From: a virus | Virus record (IMG/VR): IMGVR_UViG_3300032213_002971 | Span: 1-50,380 of that record | Reading direction: 5' to 3' (one strand) | Length of the DNA stretch: 50,380 nt | Part shown: positions 20,530-30,200 of the stretch, one piece after another | Layout of the letters: every line of letters starts with the position of its first letter | How positions within the stretch are numbered: position 1 is the first letter of the stretch | The notes under the pieces: model-generated | What the model was told of the DNA's origin: nothing | Databases searched by the model: none | What the model saw: the letters and a program-made list of their open reading frames with translations, nothing else | Translations under genes and position numbers: made by a program

Positions 20530-22449
20530 ATGTTGTCATCGGAGTTCGTCGCTAAGTACAAGACACAAACACCACCCTGGGGATTTGGTGGTTTAGGCGA
20601 AATCGTTTATCTCCGAACATACTCACGCACTATCCCAGAGCTTGGACGCAACGAAACATGGCTCGAGACAGTTGAGCGTGTAGTTAATGGTGCCATAGAG
20701 ATTGGCGCGACATGGAACGACGAAGAAGCAGAACAGATGTTTGATCACATGTTCAACTTGCGGTGCGCAATGTCAGGTCGTGCGCTTTGGCAACTAGGAA
20801 CACCACTCGTAAAGAAGTTCAATGCTGCATCCCTCAATAACTGCTACTTCACGAACATAGAGCGTCTAGAGGACTTTGAACTGCTGTTTGATTATCTAAT
20901 GCTTGGTGGCGGTGTCGGGTTCTCGGTAGAGCGAAGCAAAATACATGATTTACCAAAAGTTCGGCCTGGTGTTTCAATAACACATGTCCGCTCAAACGAT
21001 GCCGACATTATTGTCCCCGATTCCCGCGAAGGGTGGCGCCGTCTACTTCACTCCGTACTCAAGTCGTACTTCAGCACGGGAAGATCATTCACATACAGCA
21101 CAATTCTCATTCGTCAGTTTGGAGCACCTCTAAGCACGTTTGGTGGAACGGCGTCAGGACCGCAAGCGCTTATTGACGGAATAGAGGACATAGCAAAAGT
21201 GTTGTCTGCTCGCGAAGGTAAGAAGTTGCGATCAATTGATGTCCTTGACATTTGCAACCTGATTGGACGCATTGTTGTTTCTGGATCATCCCGACGCTCG
21301 GCGCAGATAGCAATTGGCGATCCCGACGATGTGTTATTCCTACGTGCCAAGAATTGGGGCGGCGGTGATGTCCCAGCGTGGCGTGCAAACAGCAACAACA
21401 GTATTTATGCTGACTACTACGATCACATAATGCCAGAACTGTGGAAGGGCTATACAGGGAACGGTGAACCTTACGGACTACTCAACCGCAGACTTGCACG
21501 GAAATTCGGGCGTCTAGGGGAAGTAAAGACCGACAACAGCATTGATGGTTTCAATCCATGTGCGGAGATTGCGCTAGCCGACGGTGAGTCATGTAACCTC
21601 GCAACAATATTCTTGCCGAATGTAACCAGCAAAGAACAGTTTGCGGAAATATCAAGACTTTTGTACATGTGCCAAAAGTGGATTACGCAAATGCAGTACC
21701 CGTACGAAAAGACCACAGAGATTGTTCGCAAGAACGCCCGTCTTGGACAAAGCATTACAGGTATTCTTCAGGCAACACCAGAACAGATCTCATGGCTTGA
21801 TGACGGTTACAAGATGCTCCGAGACTTTGACGAGGATTACTCACGCAAACATGGGCTCAACCCGTCAATACGTCTAACAACGGTTCAACCATCTGGAACA
21901 CTGTCATTGCTCCCAGGTGTAACACCAGGAATACATCCTGCTTTTGCGCCATACTATATTCGTCGTGTTCGTTTCGGGGCAGCGGATCCGCTTGTTGAGT
22001 CATGCAGGAAGCGCGGATACAAAGTCGTATGGGATATCGGTCTTGATGGTCGTGAAGATCACACGAAATATGTCGTGGAGTTCCCATGCAAATCTCCGGA
22101 AACAGCTGTTCTTGCGGCGAATATGACTGCTGTTGATCAGCTGGAGTGGGTGAAGAAGATGCAGACCGAGTGGGCCGACAATGCGGTATCCGTAACGGTT
22201 TACTATCGCAAAGAGGAGCTGGAACTAATCAAAGATTGGTTGGCAAGCAACTACGACTCGTCGGTCAAGAGTGTCTCTTTCCTTCTCCACGCAGATCACA
22301 ATTTCCCACTTCCCCCGTATGAAGAAGTGGCATTTGATGTGTACGAGAAGATGCTTTCCAAAATAGACTTCACAGTGGCTCTCAACTCGGCCGCGGGAGA
22401 GGACTTGGACTTGGATAACTGCGCAACGGGTGCTTGTCCGATAAAGTAG
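20530..22449 (+). CDS. nrdJ: Adenosylcobalamin-dependent (class II) ribonucleotide reductase
   Basis: 639 aa from ATG 20530, with AAAGG 7 nt upstream; GTG 20515 is less likely. It has the single-chain RTPR layout. Cys105 in SLNNCYF and Cys355 in DGESCNLAT form the active-site disulfide pair. Cys344 in FNPCAEIAL is the thiyl radical Cys, with Asn342 and Glu346 as the general acid/base residues. The C-terminal DNCATGACPIK holds the shuttle cysteines (CxxxxC). It reduces ribonucleotides to deoxyribonucleotides using coenzyme B12 and needs no oxygen. It supplies dNTPs for phage replication alongside MazG. Slightly shorter than the Lactobacillus enzyme but all key residues are kept. Confidence 0.93.
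   Translation: MLSSEFVAKYKTQTPPWGFGGLGEIVYLRTYSRTIPELGRNETWLETVERVVNGAIEIGATWNDEEAEQMFDHMFNLRCAMSGRALWQLGTPLVKKFNAASLNNCYFTNIERLEDFELLFDYLMLGGGVGFSVERSKIHDLPKVRPGVSITHVRSNDADIIVPDSREGWRRLLHSVLKSYFSTGRSFTYSTILIRQFGAPLSTFGGTASGPQALIDGIEDIAKVLSAREGKKLRSIDVLDICNLIGRIVVSGSSRRSAQIAIGDPDDVLFLRAKNWGGGDVPAWRANSNNSIYADYYDHIMPELWKGYTGNGEPYGLLNRRLARKFGRLGEVKTDNSIDGFNPCAEIALADGESCNLATIFLPNVTSKEQFAEISRLLYMCQKWITQMQYPYEKTTEIVRKNARLGQSITGILQATPEQISWLDDGYKMLRDFDEDYSRKHGLNPSIRLTTVQPSGTLSLLPGVTPGIHPAFAPYYIRRVRFGAADPLVESCRKRGYKVVWDIGLDGREDHTKYVVEFPCKSPETAVLAANMTAVDQLEWVKKMQTEWADNAVSVTVYYRKEELELIKDWLASNYDSSVKSVSFLLHADHNFPLPPYEEVAFDVYEKMLSKIDFTVALNSAAGEDLDLDNCATGACPIK
22442..22447 (+). promoter_or_regulatory. -10 box of leaderless promoter within the RNR stop region
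   Basis: TAAAGT overlaps the last codons and stop of the RNR gene and lies 6 nt before ATG 22454. Confidence 0.5.
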
Positions 22450-22453
22450 CGGT

Positions 22454-22822
22454 ATGGCACGGGTCCTCCGAGAAGCAGGAATACCGCAGCTATTAGAGAA
22501 GACGATTAAGGTAATAGAGAAACGCGGTCTTTCTAGTATTGCCACATACGATCCATTCACTAAACAGCCAGATATATATGGCGCTATCCTTCTAGCCGCT
22601 GGGGCTAAAGAACCGCTAATGGCTTCTGGTGCCGATAACGCTGTTGACTGCGATGTTCCGTTAGCGAACCATGCAAAGATTGATGTAGCAATTGACTACA
22701 TAGAAGCAATGATTGACGAAGATCTTGGCGTGTGGACTTCATCAATGGGACAGCTTCGGGTGATTCGCATGCTCCGCAAAGCAATAAACAAAATAGGGTT
22801 CTCTACGCTGACTAGTTTTTGA
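22454..22822 (+). CDS. Unknown conserved-type protein (resembles DUF6197-like regulators)
   Basis: 122 aa, leaderless start. Helical throughout: REAGIPQLLEKTIKVIEKRG, then YDPFTKQPDIYGAILLAAGA and IDYIEAMIDEDLGVWTSS. The arrangement (long helix, an ILLAAGA segment, then a helix ending in W) resembles DUF6197-type proteins, though I am not certain. Its 3' end overlaps the convergent thermonuclease-like gene by 11 nt. Function unknown. Confidence 0.6.
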   Translation: MARVLREAGIPQLLEKTIKVIEKRGLSSIATYDPFTKQPDIYGAILLAAGAKEPLMASGADNAVDCDVPLANHAKIDVAIDYIEAMIDEDLGVWTSSMGQLRVIRMLRKAINKIGFSTLTSF

Positions 22823-23213
22823 ACTCTGCCCAAGTCTTGTCGCCGACACCAAAGTACTCACGGGCGTAACCTGACTGTATTATGTCAATGTTCAAACAGG
22901 CCGTTGTCGGATCATCAACTTTGTCCGAGCTAAATATGCGGGCAAGAATGCGGCCGTATTTGTCATTCTTGTCTGGGATCGTGTTAACAAACACCCATTT
23001 GTGATTGGTTAGCCATTGTTCTGTGAAGTGTTTGGCTTCTAAACCCATCTTCTTTTCGGCAAGATCCTTGGTTCGGGATTCTGGTGTATTAACACCGTAC
23101 AGACGAACCCGCATTTTATGGTGGATATTGAAACCTAAATCCACCATAAGCTCTATGGTGTCACCGTCAATGACCTTGAGCAGGGTCGCCCCATACCAAT
23201 AGCGTTCGTTCAT
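22812..23213 (-). CDS. Staphylococcal-nuclease-like (thermonuclease) domain protein
   Basis: 133 aa from ATG 23213 (MNERYW). Core motifs: VIDGDTIEL with Ca-binding Asp residues (D16, D18), MRVRLYGVNTPESR with the catalytic Arg/Glu pair (R37, E45), DKYGRILARIF with the second catalytic Arg, and GYAREYFG. SNase enzymes cut DNA and RNA. No signal peptide is visible, so it would act inside the cell, for example in host DNA degradation or recombination. It starts 7 nt after the AspH-like gene stop and so shares its transcript. Confidence 0.85.
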   Translation of the reverse strand: MNERYWYGATLLKVIDGDTIELMVDLGFNIHHKMRVRLYGVNTPESRTKDLAEKKMGLEAKHFTEQWLTNHKWVFVNTIPDKNDKYGRILARIFSSDKVDDPTTACLNIDIIQSGYAREYFGVGDKTWAEFKN

Positions 23214-23220
23214 ATATCCA

Positions 23221-23748
23221 TTATCCCACATCAACTACTAAGTGGATACGACGATAATCACCAAGATTGTGGACGCTGTGAACCTGTCCTGTGTTGTTTA
23301 TCTCCCACATTTCACCTACGCCAAATCTTTGTTTTATACCACCAACCACGAAATGACAATCGCTGTTGGTATGAATCGGTAGGTGGATTCTCCTCGTCTT
23401 TTGCAGGAAGTCGCCTTTGTCCATATGTGGGGATATCTCTGAGTTGGGCAAAAGACATACTATGTTCGCTCGCTTTATTTCCCCAGGGTAGTTAGAAGCA
23501 AGAATAATGTCACTTATAAGTGCTAAATGATCCTTAAATATCTCGTAGTTTTTGTGCGTAATGTTCCGGCTTTTTTTGGCATAGTCAAAGACAAGCGGAA
23601 TGGTTAAAGTCTGTTTATGTCCAACAATAGTTTTTTGTCTATACGTGAATTTTCCCCACTCAGCAGGATCCAAAGAATCCGTAAGGGAAATCAATTCCTC
23701 AATATGCGGATAGAACCCAATCAGGTTGTAGAAAGAGGTTTTGTCCAT
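23221..23748 (-). CDS. Aspartyl/asparaginyl beta-hydroxylase-like Fe(II)/2OG oxygenase
   Basis: 175 aa from ATG 23748, 5 nt behind a TAACAT box. The C-terminal half matches the AspH/proline-hydroxylase cupin: SEISPHMDKGD (H108, D110), RRIHLPIHTNSDCHFVVGG, VGEMWEINNTGQVHSVHNLG (H157) and RRIHLVVDV (Arg for 2-oxoglutarate). Known relatives hydroxylate Asp/Asn in proteins or act on prolyl substrates. Second 2-oxoglutarate enzyme of this phage. It lies immediately downstream of the capsid terminator. A virion protein could be the substrate, but this is inference. Confidence 0.82.
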   Translation of the reverse strand: MDKTSFYNLIGFYPHIEELISLTDSLDPAEWGKFTYRQKTIVGHKQTLTIPLVFDYAKKSRNITHKNYEIFKDHLALISDIILASNYPGEIKRANIVCLLPNSEISPHMDKGDFLQKTRRIHLPIHTNSDCHFVVGGIKQRFGVGEMWEINNTGQVHSVHNLGDYRRIHLVVDVG

Positions 23749-23753
23749 ATCCA

Positions 23754-23759
23754 ATGTTA
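23754..23759 (-). promoter_or_regulatory. -10 box of leaderless leftward promoter (hydroxylase-nuclease pair)
   Basis: Minus-strand TAACAT with 5 nt to ATG 23748. It starts a few bases beyond the capsid terminator, so this two-gene unit can be expressed separately from the head operon. Confidence 0.5.
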
Positions 23760-23763
23760 AAGC

Positions 23764-23804
23764 AAAACCCCACCCTCACCGAAATTACTCGGATTGGGTG
23801 GGGT
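23764..23804 (-). terminator. Rho-independent terminator of the head operon
   Basis: Read leftward, ACCCCACCC (+ 23796-23804) pairs with GGGTGGGGT (+ 23767-23775), with an inner CCGA/TCGG helix, followed by a T-run (+ A4 at 23764-23767). It lies 25 nt after the capsid gene stop and marks the end of the ~23-kb head operon. Confidence 0.85.
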
Positions 23805-23829
23805 AAAGCTTAATGCTTTTCAGCAATTA

Positions 23830-25143
23830 TTAGGCTTCTGGAAGTCCGTCAAACGTTACTTCCACGAATGCCTCTGGGCGCTTCACAGCAAGTGCGAGGC
23901 GTTGCTCGGCGAGAATCACGATCGCGTTGCGCACGAAGAAGTCTGCGTGCTGCTCGCTGATACGGATACTTGCCTGCTCACGGTCGTACAACTGTGCTGC
24001 GGTACCGAATGCGCCGACAAGTGCGGTGCCTTCTGCAATCGCAGGAGTGTCAACGACAGGAATGCGCCACAAGCGTGGTTCGCCACCAAGTGCCACGGAA
24101 ACAGCGACCAAGTACTGGCCGTTGCTGTCCTTGGACAACTCAATGTCTTCCCAATCGTTCGGGTGCATTACAACGCCGGTTGGCTCGTAGTACGCAAGGA
24201 ACGACAAGGTAGCTGCACGACGAATCGCGTCTGCCTTGAGGTCGCCAACAGCGCCTGCTGACCAGCTGTAGGTCTGAATGCCGCTTGTGTTCAAGATACC
24301 TGTGAGGTTCTCGCCAGTACCGTCGCCATTGAGGATCTGTGTGTCTTCCAAAAGGCGAAGACCGTACATCAACTCATTGTCAATGATCGCGCGTAGTTGT
24401 GGCTCATCGGCTAGAACGTTGCGGTGTGCTGCTTCCCAGTGGGCAAGGGTGCGTACTGGAGCCTGTTGGCCCGAGAACACCATGCTTGACTGTGGCTTGG
24501 CTGCAAATGCTGAACCTGAACGTTCTGCTACCGATGCTGCGTTATTGGTGCCACCGCCTGCGGTTGTGAAACCGAGCTGACGGAAGTATTCAATAACTGC
24601 TGCATTGGTTGTGCGGGTTGGGAACAAGTCACGAACACGCTTTGTGCGGGTTGGTGCAACGACCATTGGATCGCGTTGGATTGTTCCGAATGAACCAGGT
24701 GTTCCGCTTGGGAGTGCCGAGTAGACATCCTTTACGTTGTAACCGTGGGTCAATGAACCCTTGACCTGCCAAGGCGAAATCATGTTTGCGCCGTTCTTGC
24801 CACCCTGAAGTGACTTGAACTCTGCCGAATCGAGGAACGCTTCGCCAAGTGTCTTGGCTTCACGTGGTGAAAGTTCACGAGCAATCATTGCTGCTTCTGC
24901 AGCAACTGAGCTACGTGCTTCTTCCGAACCCCAGCTGGAAACTTGTTCCATCTGCTCGAGACCGTCAATGAGGCCCTTGATTTCACGGATATCTGACATG
25001 TTCTTGTCAAATGCCGTCTTTTGTTCAGTGGACACGACAACTGTGCCCTCTTCAACTTTGAATGAATCTGCGATGGTCTTGTTGTCTGCCATCTTGGCGC
25101 GGAGCGCGCTTTGCAACTCCGTAAGCCTGCTTGTGTCTGACAT
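23830..25143 (-). CDS. Major capsid protein (HK97 fold)
   Basis: 437 aa. The N-terminal ~110 residues are helical and charged (TSRLTELQSALRAKMADNK, then EQKTAFDKNMSDIREIKGL), the usual HK97 delta/scaffolding segment removed at maturation. The mature part shows family hallmarks: VRDLFPTRTTNAAVIEYFR, ERSGSAFAAKPQSSM, AHRNVLADEPQLRAIID, LLEDTQILNGDGTGENLTGI, GVVMHPNDWEDIELSKD, LWRIPVVDTPAI and the C-terminal VRNAIVILAEQRLALAVKRPEAFVE. It assembles the icosahedral head. Shine-Dalgarno AGGAG lies before the ATG. It is the last gene of the head operon, far from its protease. Confidence 0.95.
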   Translation of the reverse strand: MSDTSRLTELQSALRAKMADNKTIADSFKVEEGTVVVSTEQKTAFDKNMSDIREIKGLIDGLEQMEQVSSWGSEEARSSVAAEAAMIARELSPREAKTLGEAFLDSAEFKSLQGGKNGANMISPWQVKGSLTHGYNVKDVYSALPSGTPGSFGTIQRDPMVVAPTRTKRVRDLFPTRTTNAAVIEYFRQLGFTTAGGGTNNAASVAERSGSAFAAKPQSSMVFSGQQAPVRTLAHWEAAHRNVLADEPQLRAIIDNELMYGLRLLEDTQILNGDGTGENLTGILNTSGIQTYSWSAGAVGDLKADAIRRAATLSFLAYYEPTGVVMHPNDWEDIELSKDSNGQYLVAVSVALGGEPRLWRIPVVDTPAIAEGTALVGAFGTAAQLYDREQASIRISEQHADFFVRNAIVILAEQRLALAVKRPEAFVEVTFDGLPEA

Positions 25144-25294
25144 GGATTTCTCCTAAATGAGAGTGGTTGGATGTTTTCTTTTAGGCGTTCAATCTGGGTA
25201 AGCACCCTTTAGTAAACAACCTCTAGTAAGAAAGGATAACACTACATAGGGTGCTATATATGCAACCCCTACTAATTAGGTAAACATTTTACTT
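25144..25294 (-). promoter_or_regulatory. Capsid upstream region with conserved ~34-bp element and inverted repeat
   Basis: The 151-nt gap has no gene. + strand 25233-25266 (AGGATAAC, then AGGGTGCTATATATGCA) is nearly identical to 44860-44892 upstream of the prohead protease gene. Read leftward it is TTGCATATATAGCACCC, then a TATCCT box. AGCACCC (25201-25207) and AGGGTGCT (25248-25255) form an inverted repeat around it. This is a candidate late promoter or operator giving extra capsid transcript. The leader ends in AGGAG. Confidence 0.6.
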
Positions 25295-26929
25295 TTATTC
25301 TTCGCTTTTGATGCCTTGCGCATAGAAGCGTGTGGTTCGTACTGGCGCCCCATATTTGAGTCGGTACCCAACCTGTGATGTTTCAGAGTTGTATTCAGTC
25401 CCATTCACAGCAAACGACTTTGAATCACCATTCTTGCGCCAAGGGTGGTTATCAGGCAAAAGATCATTGTCAGTCCGATATTTGGTGTTCTCGGGTTTTC
25501 CAGTTCGCAATATTTTTAGGAACGAATTCACGCGTGCCAATGCCCATTGTTGCGGGCTAGCGGCACCCTTGTTGGGTGTGAACGAAGCCAGTCCACGCCG
25601 ATACACGGACTTCAGCGAGCGGAGATTGGTTTGTGACCAGTCCTTGCTCTTTGTGCGGTTCATTTCGGCATTATGTTGGCGAACCTTCATCGCCAAAGTG
25701 TTTATCACCTGCGAACTCATGTCTATCTCTTTGGTCTTGCCAGCTTTGGACTTTGTTCGGATAGCACCAGAAAGGGATCCGAAGTGCCCTGTGGCCGAGA
25801 TAAAAGATTTGCCTGGATTTGGGTACTGTGCAGCCTGTTGATTATGTAGATTCTGTGCATATATATCAGCGTCTCGTATGTTTGAAAATTTACCTAAATG
25901 CTGACCGCTTCTTTGGTAGTACTTAATGGCTTCTCGGTCGCTTACTATTACGCCACTCCCATTAGGTCTTTTGATTACTGTAGGGATGACAACAGCCGTA
26001 TTCCCTTCGGTGATTGTTATGGAACGAACCGTGCTGATAGACCCGTCGCGATTTTTTACAACAGGACGATTATTTAAATCTATATTGCCTTTGGTTACTT
26101 CACCCTTTGGTCGTTTCTCCTGTTTAGGTGAAACCCGTGTATCATCTACACCACCCGGTGTGGACGCAACATAGCCGTCACCGTCGCCATCAATTGGTTT
26201 ATTCCCACTACTGGCAACAGAACCACCAATTGGATCACCTAAAGTCTTTTCCTTAAATCCTGTTCCCTGTCGGCGAGGATTATTCCTAGGGCTGTTATCT
26301 CCTCGGATACCTGTGACACGGTTGTAGTCAGAAACATTGGAGCATGGAAGCCAAACAAGTTTTCCATCTCTGGCGGTGTAACGACGAATACCGATACAGC
26401 CGATGTTCCTTGCACGAATACGGGCAGAATCGGGGTCGCTGAAAGTATCAGGATCTGTAGACCTACTCACGCGGTTTACAAAGCCTTTCTTTTCTACCGA
26501 TTTTCCACTCACGGAAGCGGAAACTAGCCCACCACCTGGCAAAGTCTCTATGCCGGCAATCGGTTTCTCATCTAGATTCTGCCACCTCTGTTTTGGTTTG
26601 CGAGGAACAAAGAACAGACGACCATTTCGCCTAACGACCCGTAGACCCGTAAGCCCATCGTCTTTGCCAGCATCCAAAGCTTCTTGGCGCGACTCGTACA
26701 TTTGAGCGGAATTAGAATCAGACAAATAACTTCTTTTAGATACGGCTGTATCAATCATTTTCGTCAAGTTGCCGTAGTACGCCAATAAATCATTTTTGCC
26801 CTTAGACGCAGCAGAAAACTCCTCGGCTGACGCACAAGGCATCCAAGCCCCATTTGTATTCTGATGCACCCCAAAGCAACCAATTTGTTTTGCTACGGAA
26901 AGAGCTTGCGAGCGATCTGGCTCACTCAT
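25295..26929 (-). CDS. Putative virion protein with duplicated IGCxG...PC module
   Basis: 544 aa. Two copies of a Cys/Trp module occur: IGCFGVHQNTNGAWMPC (residues 16-32) and IGCIGIRRYTARDGKL, then VWLPC (about 175-197). Each is followed by an acidic/aromatic ending (AEEF, VSDY). A GDGDGYV loop near residue 250 could bind calcium. The rest is low-complexity linker and a basic C-terminal helix-rich part (MKVRQHNAEMNRTKSKDWS). Location between capsid and the giant proteins and large size suggest a capsid-associated protein. Similar Cys modules occur in actinophage structural proteins, but the function is unknown to me. Starts in an 8-nt overlap (ATGAGTGA) with the upstream gene. Confidence 0.65.
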   Translation of the reverse strand: MSEPDRSQALSVAKQIGCFGVHQNTNGAWMPCASAEEFSAASKGKNDLLAYYGNLTKMIDTAVSKRSYLSDSNSAQMYESRQEALDAGKDDGLTGLRVVRRNGRLFFVPRKPKQRWQNLDEKPIAGIETLPGGGLVSASVSGKSVEKKGFVNRVSRSTDPDTFSDPDSARIRARNIGCIGIRRYTARDGKLVWLPCSNVSDYNRVTGIRGDNSPRNNPRRQGTGFKEKTLGDPIGGSVASSGNKPIDGDGDGYVASTPGGVDDTRVSPKQEKRPKGEVTKGNIDLNNRPVVKNRDGSISTVRSITITEGNTAVVIPTVIKRPNGSGVIVSDREAIKYYQRSGQHLGKFSNIRDADIYAQNLHNQQAAQYPNPGKSFISATGHFGSLSGAIRTKSKAGKTKEIDMSSQVINTLAMKVRQHNAEMNRTKSKDWSQTNLRSLKSVYRRGLASFTPNKGAASPQQWALARVNSFLKILRTGKPENTKYRTDNDLLPDNHPWRKNGDSKSFAVNGTEYNSETSQVGYRLKYGAPVRTTRFYAQGIKSEE

Positions 26930-27221
26930 TGCTTGATGACCTTCTGACCCGTTTGTTTGTTGTCTTTATATCTTCGGTATTCTCGGCAGTTGGTATGCCG
27001 CTACCATCACCGAACAGTACAAAGTCGTTATAGGCTTTCTGAAATTCATCTTTGTTCTCATCTTTTGCGAAATACCAAAGAACCGATTCAAACACATCGG
27101 GCTTTGTCTTGTCGGCGGAGAGAGTGTATGCGAGATGTGCTAAACGGTTCCTGAAATCTGCATCCTCAATCTCGTAGTAGCGCATGAGAATGGTATTTTT
27201 GGTTTCTTCATTCAACGCCAT
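26922..27221 (-). CDS. Small acidic protein paired with the 1353-aa giant
   Basis: 99 aa, helical (YYEIEDADFRNRLAHLAYTL, then VFESVLWYFAKDENKDEFQK), with a polar basic tail. The ATG overlaps the TAA of the 1353-aa gene by one base (TAATG), so the pair is tightly coupled. It belongs to a set of about 90-100-aa proteins, each following a giant protein in this operon. It could be a chaperone, adaptor or immunity-like partner. No family recognised. Confidence 0.65.
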   Translation of the reverse strand: MALNEETKNTILMRYYEIEDADFRNRLAHLAYTLSADKTKPDVFESVLWYFAKDENKDEFQKAYNDFVLFGDGSGIPTAENTEDIKTTNKRVRRSSSNE

Positions 27222-30200
27222 TAGACGGCCTTTCTCGGAACTAGTGTTCGTGGGTCACGGGTAAGCATATTGCTCTCATCGTTGAATTTGTACTTTCCAG
27301 TTCCAAATCTGTAGAAGCTAGCCATCCACTTCGCTATCTGTGCTTCACGAGCACCTGCAGCAATACCACGCTGACCCTTATCTGATCTTACACGTTGACC
27401 CTCAAGCGCAAGAATGAAGTCAAGGTGACGAACGGACCTAGGGTTGGCTTCCGCCTTTCGGATCAGATAGGCAATCCGGTTGTACTGTTCTTGATCCTGT
27501 ACTAAACCGAAACCATACTTTTCAAATAATGTCAACTCTTTCTTGAATGACCTTATTGTTTCTGAAGGAATCGCGCTGTTGTCAACAAACCCAACACGAC
27601 CCCAAACATACGGGCCACTGTCCAAACCAGCGCTCACTCTGGCATGTGTCATACCAGCTTCACGCAAATACATGTAGGCGTGGTTGTTGTAGAGTGTTGC
27701 AAGTCCGTTCCCTTGGAAGGCAGGCTCCATTGACAGGTAGCCGTTAGTCACTTCCTTGGCGTCAAACGCGATGGTTCTTGATGAAGATCCCGCAGGACTA
27801 ATCAGGTTTCCATTCGCATCAATGTTTTCAATTTTCATACTTACACTGATAGACGTGGAATCCGCAGTGATTCTATCTACACGGAAACGGTAGAACTTTC
27901 CGTCGCGTCCAAGTATCTTTGGGTGACCATAAGCCTGTGTCGCCCACTCTATAAGTTGTTGCTTCGCACTATCGGCCTGTGGGCCGCGTGTTCTCATGTC
28001 AGCCCTGAGACTTGCTAAACGTTCTGGTGTCATCAACTTCCAAGGAGACTCTGTCTCCCCGTAGCGGGAAATCATATATTTGCCGAGATCGCCAACACGA
28101 TCTTTCATTACCGATTGAACCAATCCGTTCATAACAGTTTCTTGCTGGCGAGATATTTCGGGGATCATTGATGCTGATGGCGCAACAAAAGGATTCGCTT
28201 GCCTTTCCTGAAATGCGTCACGGGCACTCTTCCAGAACCTAAACTCATCTTGTGCAGCAAGCAAACTAGCGGCCTGAACCGTCCAGGCCTGACTAATCAC
28301 ACCATTCTCTGCTTCAAAATTTCGTCTTACCGAATCGTAGTAGTTCGCTGCGGCTTGAAGCCGTGCATCAATATCGCGACCCGCATCAACAGCACTAGGT
28401 GCATCGGCGAGGCGCAAAAAGTGGTTATTCATTGCTACAGCTTTTTGGCTTCTCTCAAATTTTGCCTTCGCCGCCAAGTCACCCTGTCTTGCTGCTGCAA
28501 CGCCCTGAGCACCTGTTCCGAGCCTGATAAGTTCGTTCATATCTTTTAGTTCAGCGAAAGACTGCGTATCAATAGAAGCAATATCTCGCACCACTGCAGG
28601 CATTGCTGTAGGTACGAACCCTTGCGCCGCTGGACGCGCAGGTGCAGGTGCGTTTACTCGTGGACGCAAACCAAGAGCAACCATTCGCTGTGATGCGAGC
28701 ATCTGCTTGTTCTTGGAAATATGGTAACGACGATAATCCTTCATTAGATCCGCAAATGCTCTTTCGGCTAGTTCAGCGTTGTTCTCCCGTTCGGCGCGAC
28801 GCAATTTTTCTTTAGCAACAATCATGTTGGCGACAGCAACCTGCATAGTTGCCGCTGCTTTGCGTTCCTCGCGACCTACCTGCCACCTGTCCATTCCACC
28901 GATTCGTGGTTCCTGATTTCTCTTACTTCTAGTGATCGCATTTTGTGCTGCTGTAATAACTCGCGAAGCGTTATCTATACGGAACCTAGTCGCGTTTGGT
29001 CCAGCGAACCTGTTGCGCAGCTGCGTGGCATCAAGATTGTCTACAGCAATTACGAAGTCGCGACCATCGGCGTGATGCCCAAATCGGGGGTTTCTTACTG
29101 CTGGTGCGACCTGAACGACTGCGGCAGCTGGTGGTGTTGGTATGACGGCATCGTCTGCCAAAGGTATATTCGGAACTGGTTCCGCATCAATTTCCTGAAG
29201 TCGTGACTGGAACATGTCGTGCTGTACTTTTAGCACTTCTCGCTCTGTGAATGCGCTGACAAGATTCCGGAGAACATTGTTGTCATCTGGTGACTGTTCA
29301 TAGGCGCGAACCATGGCCTGTAATGTGACATTTGCTCGGACTAAACGATCCTGTGCGAAAGTTAGATTTCCTGCAAGTTCGCCACGATTGGCTTGACTCC
29401 AGTTTGGTCGCGCGATATCTGCCTCGGCTCGTGCAGCATCTACGGCTACTTGCGCCAGTTGACCTGCGGATCTGGCATTCACTTCTGCATTAGGCCCACC
29501 AGCGCCTGCCAAGAAAGTAGATAAATTGAACTGTTCTATCGGTTGTTGCGGAAGCTGTTCAGGGGTTCGCAGCATGGCATTATCCGCCTGCTGTTCCCTT
29601 GCTTGCTGGACTACGCCGACTTGCGACCAAAGACCTCGTAACGCTTGGTTGTTTCGTAGAGTATCAAACATTCCTTGGTCAAGCACATAGTACTGTCCAT
29701 CCCCACGATCCTGACCGTTGCCACGCCACTCAACGTAATAGTAGGCACCACCATCGAGGCGTGAAAGCTGATTAGCTTTGTCGCTTGCAGAAGCACTATT
29801 TGAGTATGCGACGCCTGTGTGTTCAAAACGATCAGTTGGACCATCATTGTTTCGGCGTTGTGGAGCGTTGTTTATTTGGGGAAGCAATTCGTTCCAGTTG
29901 CGAGCAGTTATTGTGTCATACCTTGGATGTGAAGCCGTCAAACCAGTTGGAACACCGTTCGCATCCTCGTCCAGTGTTACGCGCCACTCGTCGCGACTCC
30001 AACGACCATTACCAGTAGTATTGAAATACGGCGGAACCTGACCGACGTCTACACCTTGTGGGCGTGGAGCGGGCTCTGGTTGCTGAACATTCTGTGCTTC
30101 GCGCGCCTGTTCAGACTCGCGATCCAGCATGTCGGCAATTTCGTTTCTGTTTCTAACTTCTTCTGATCGTGCGGCGTTGTCGCTTTGCCCTCGAGGGGCT

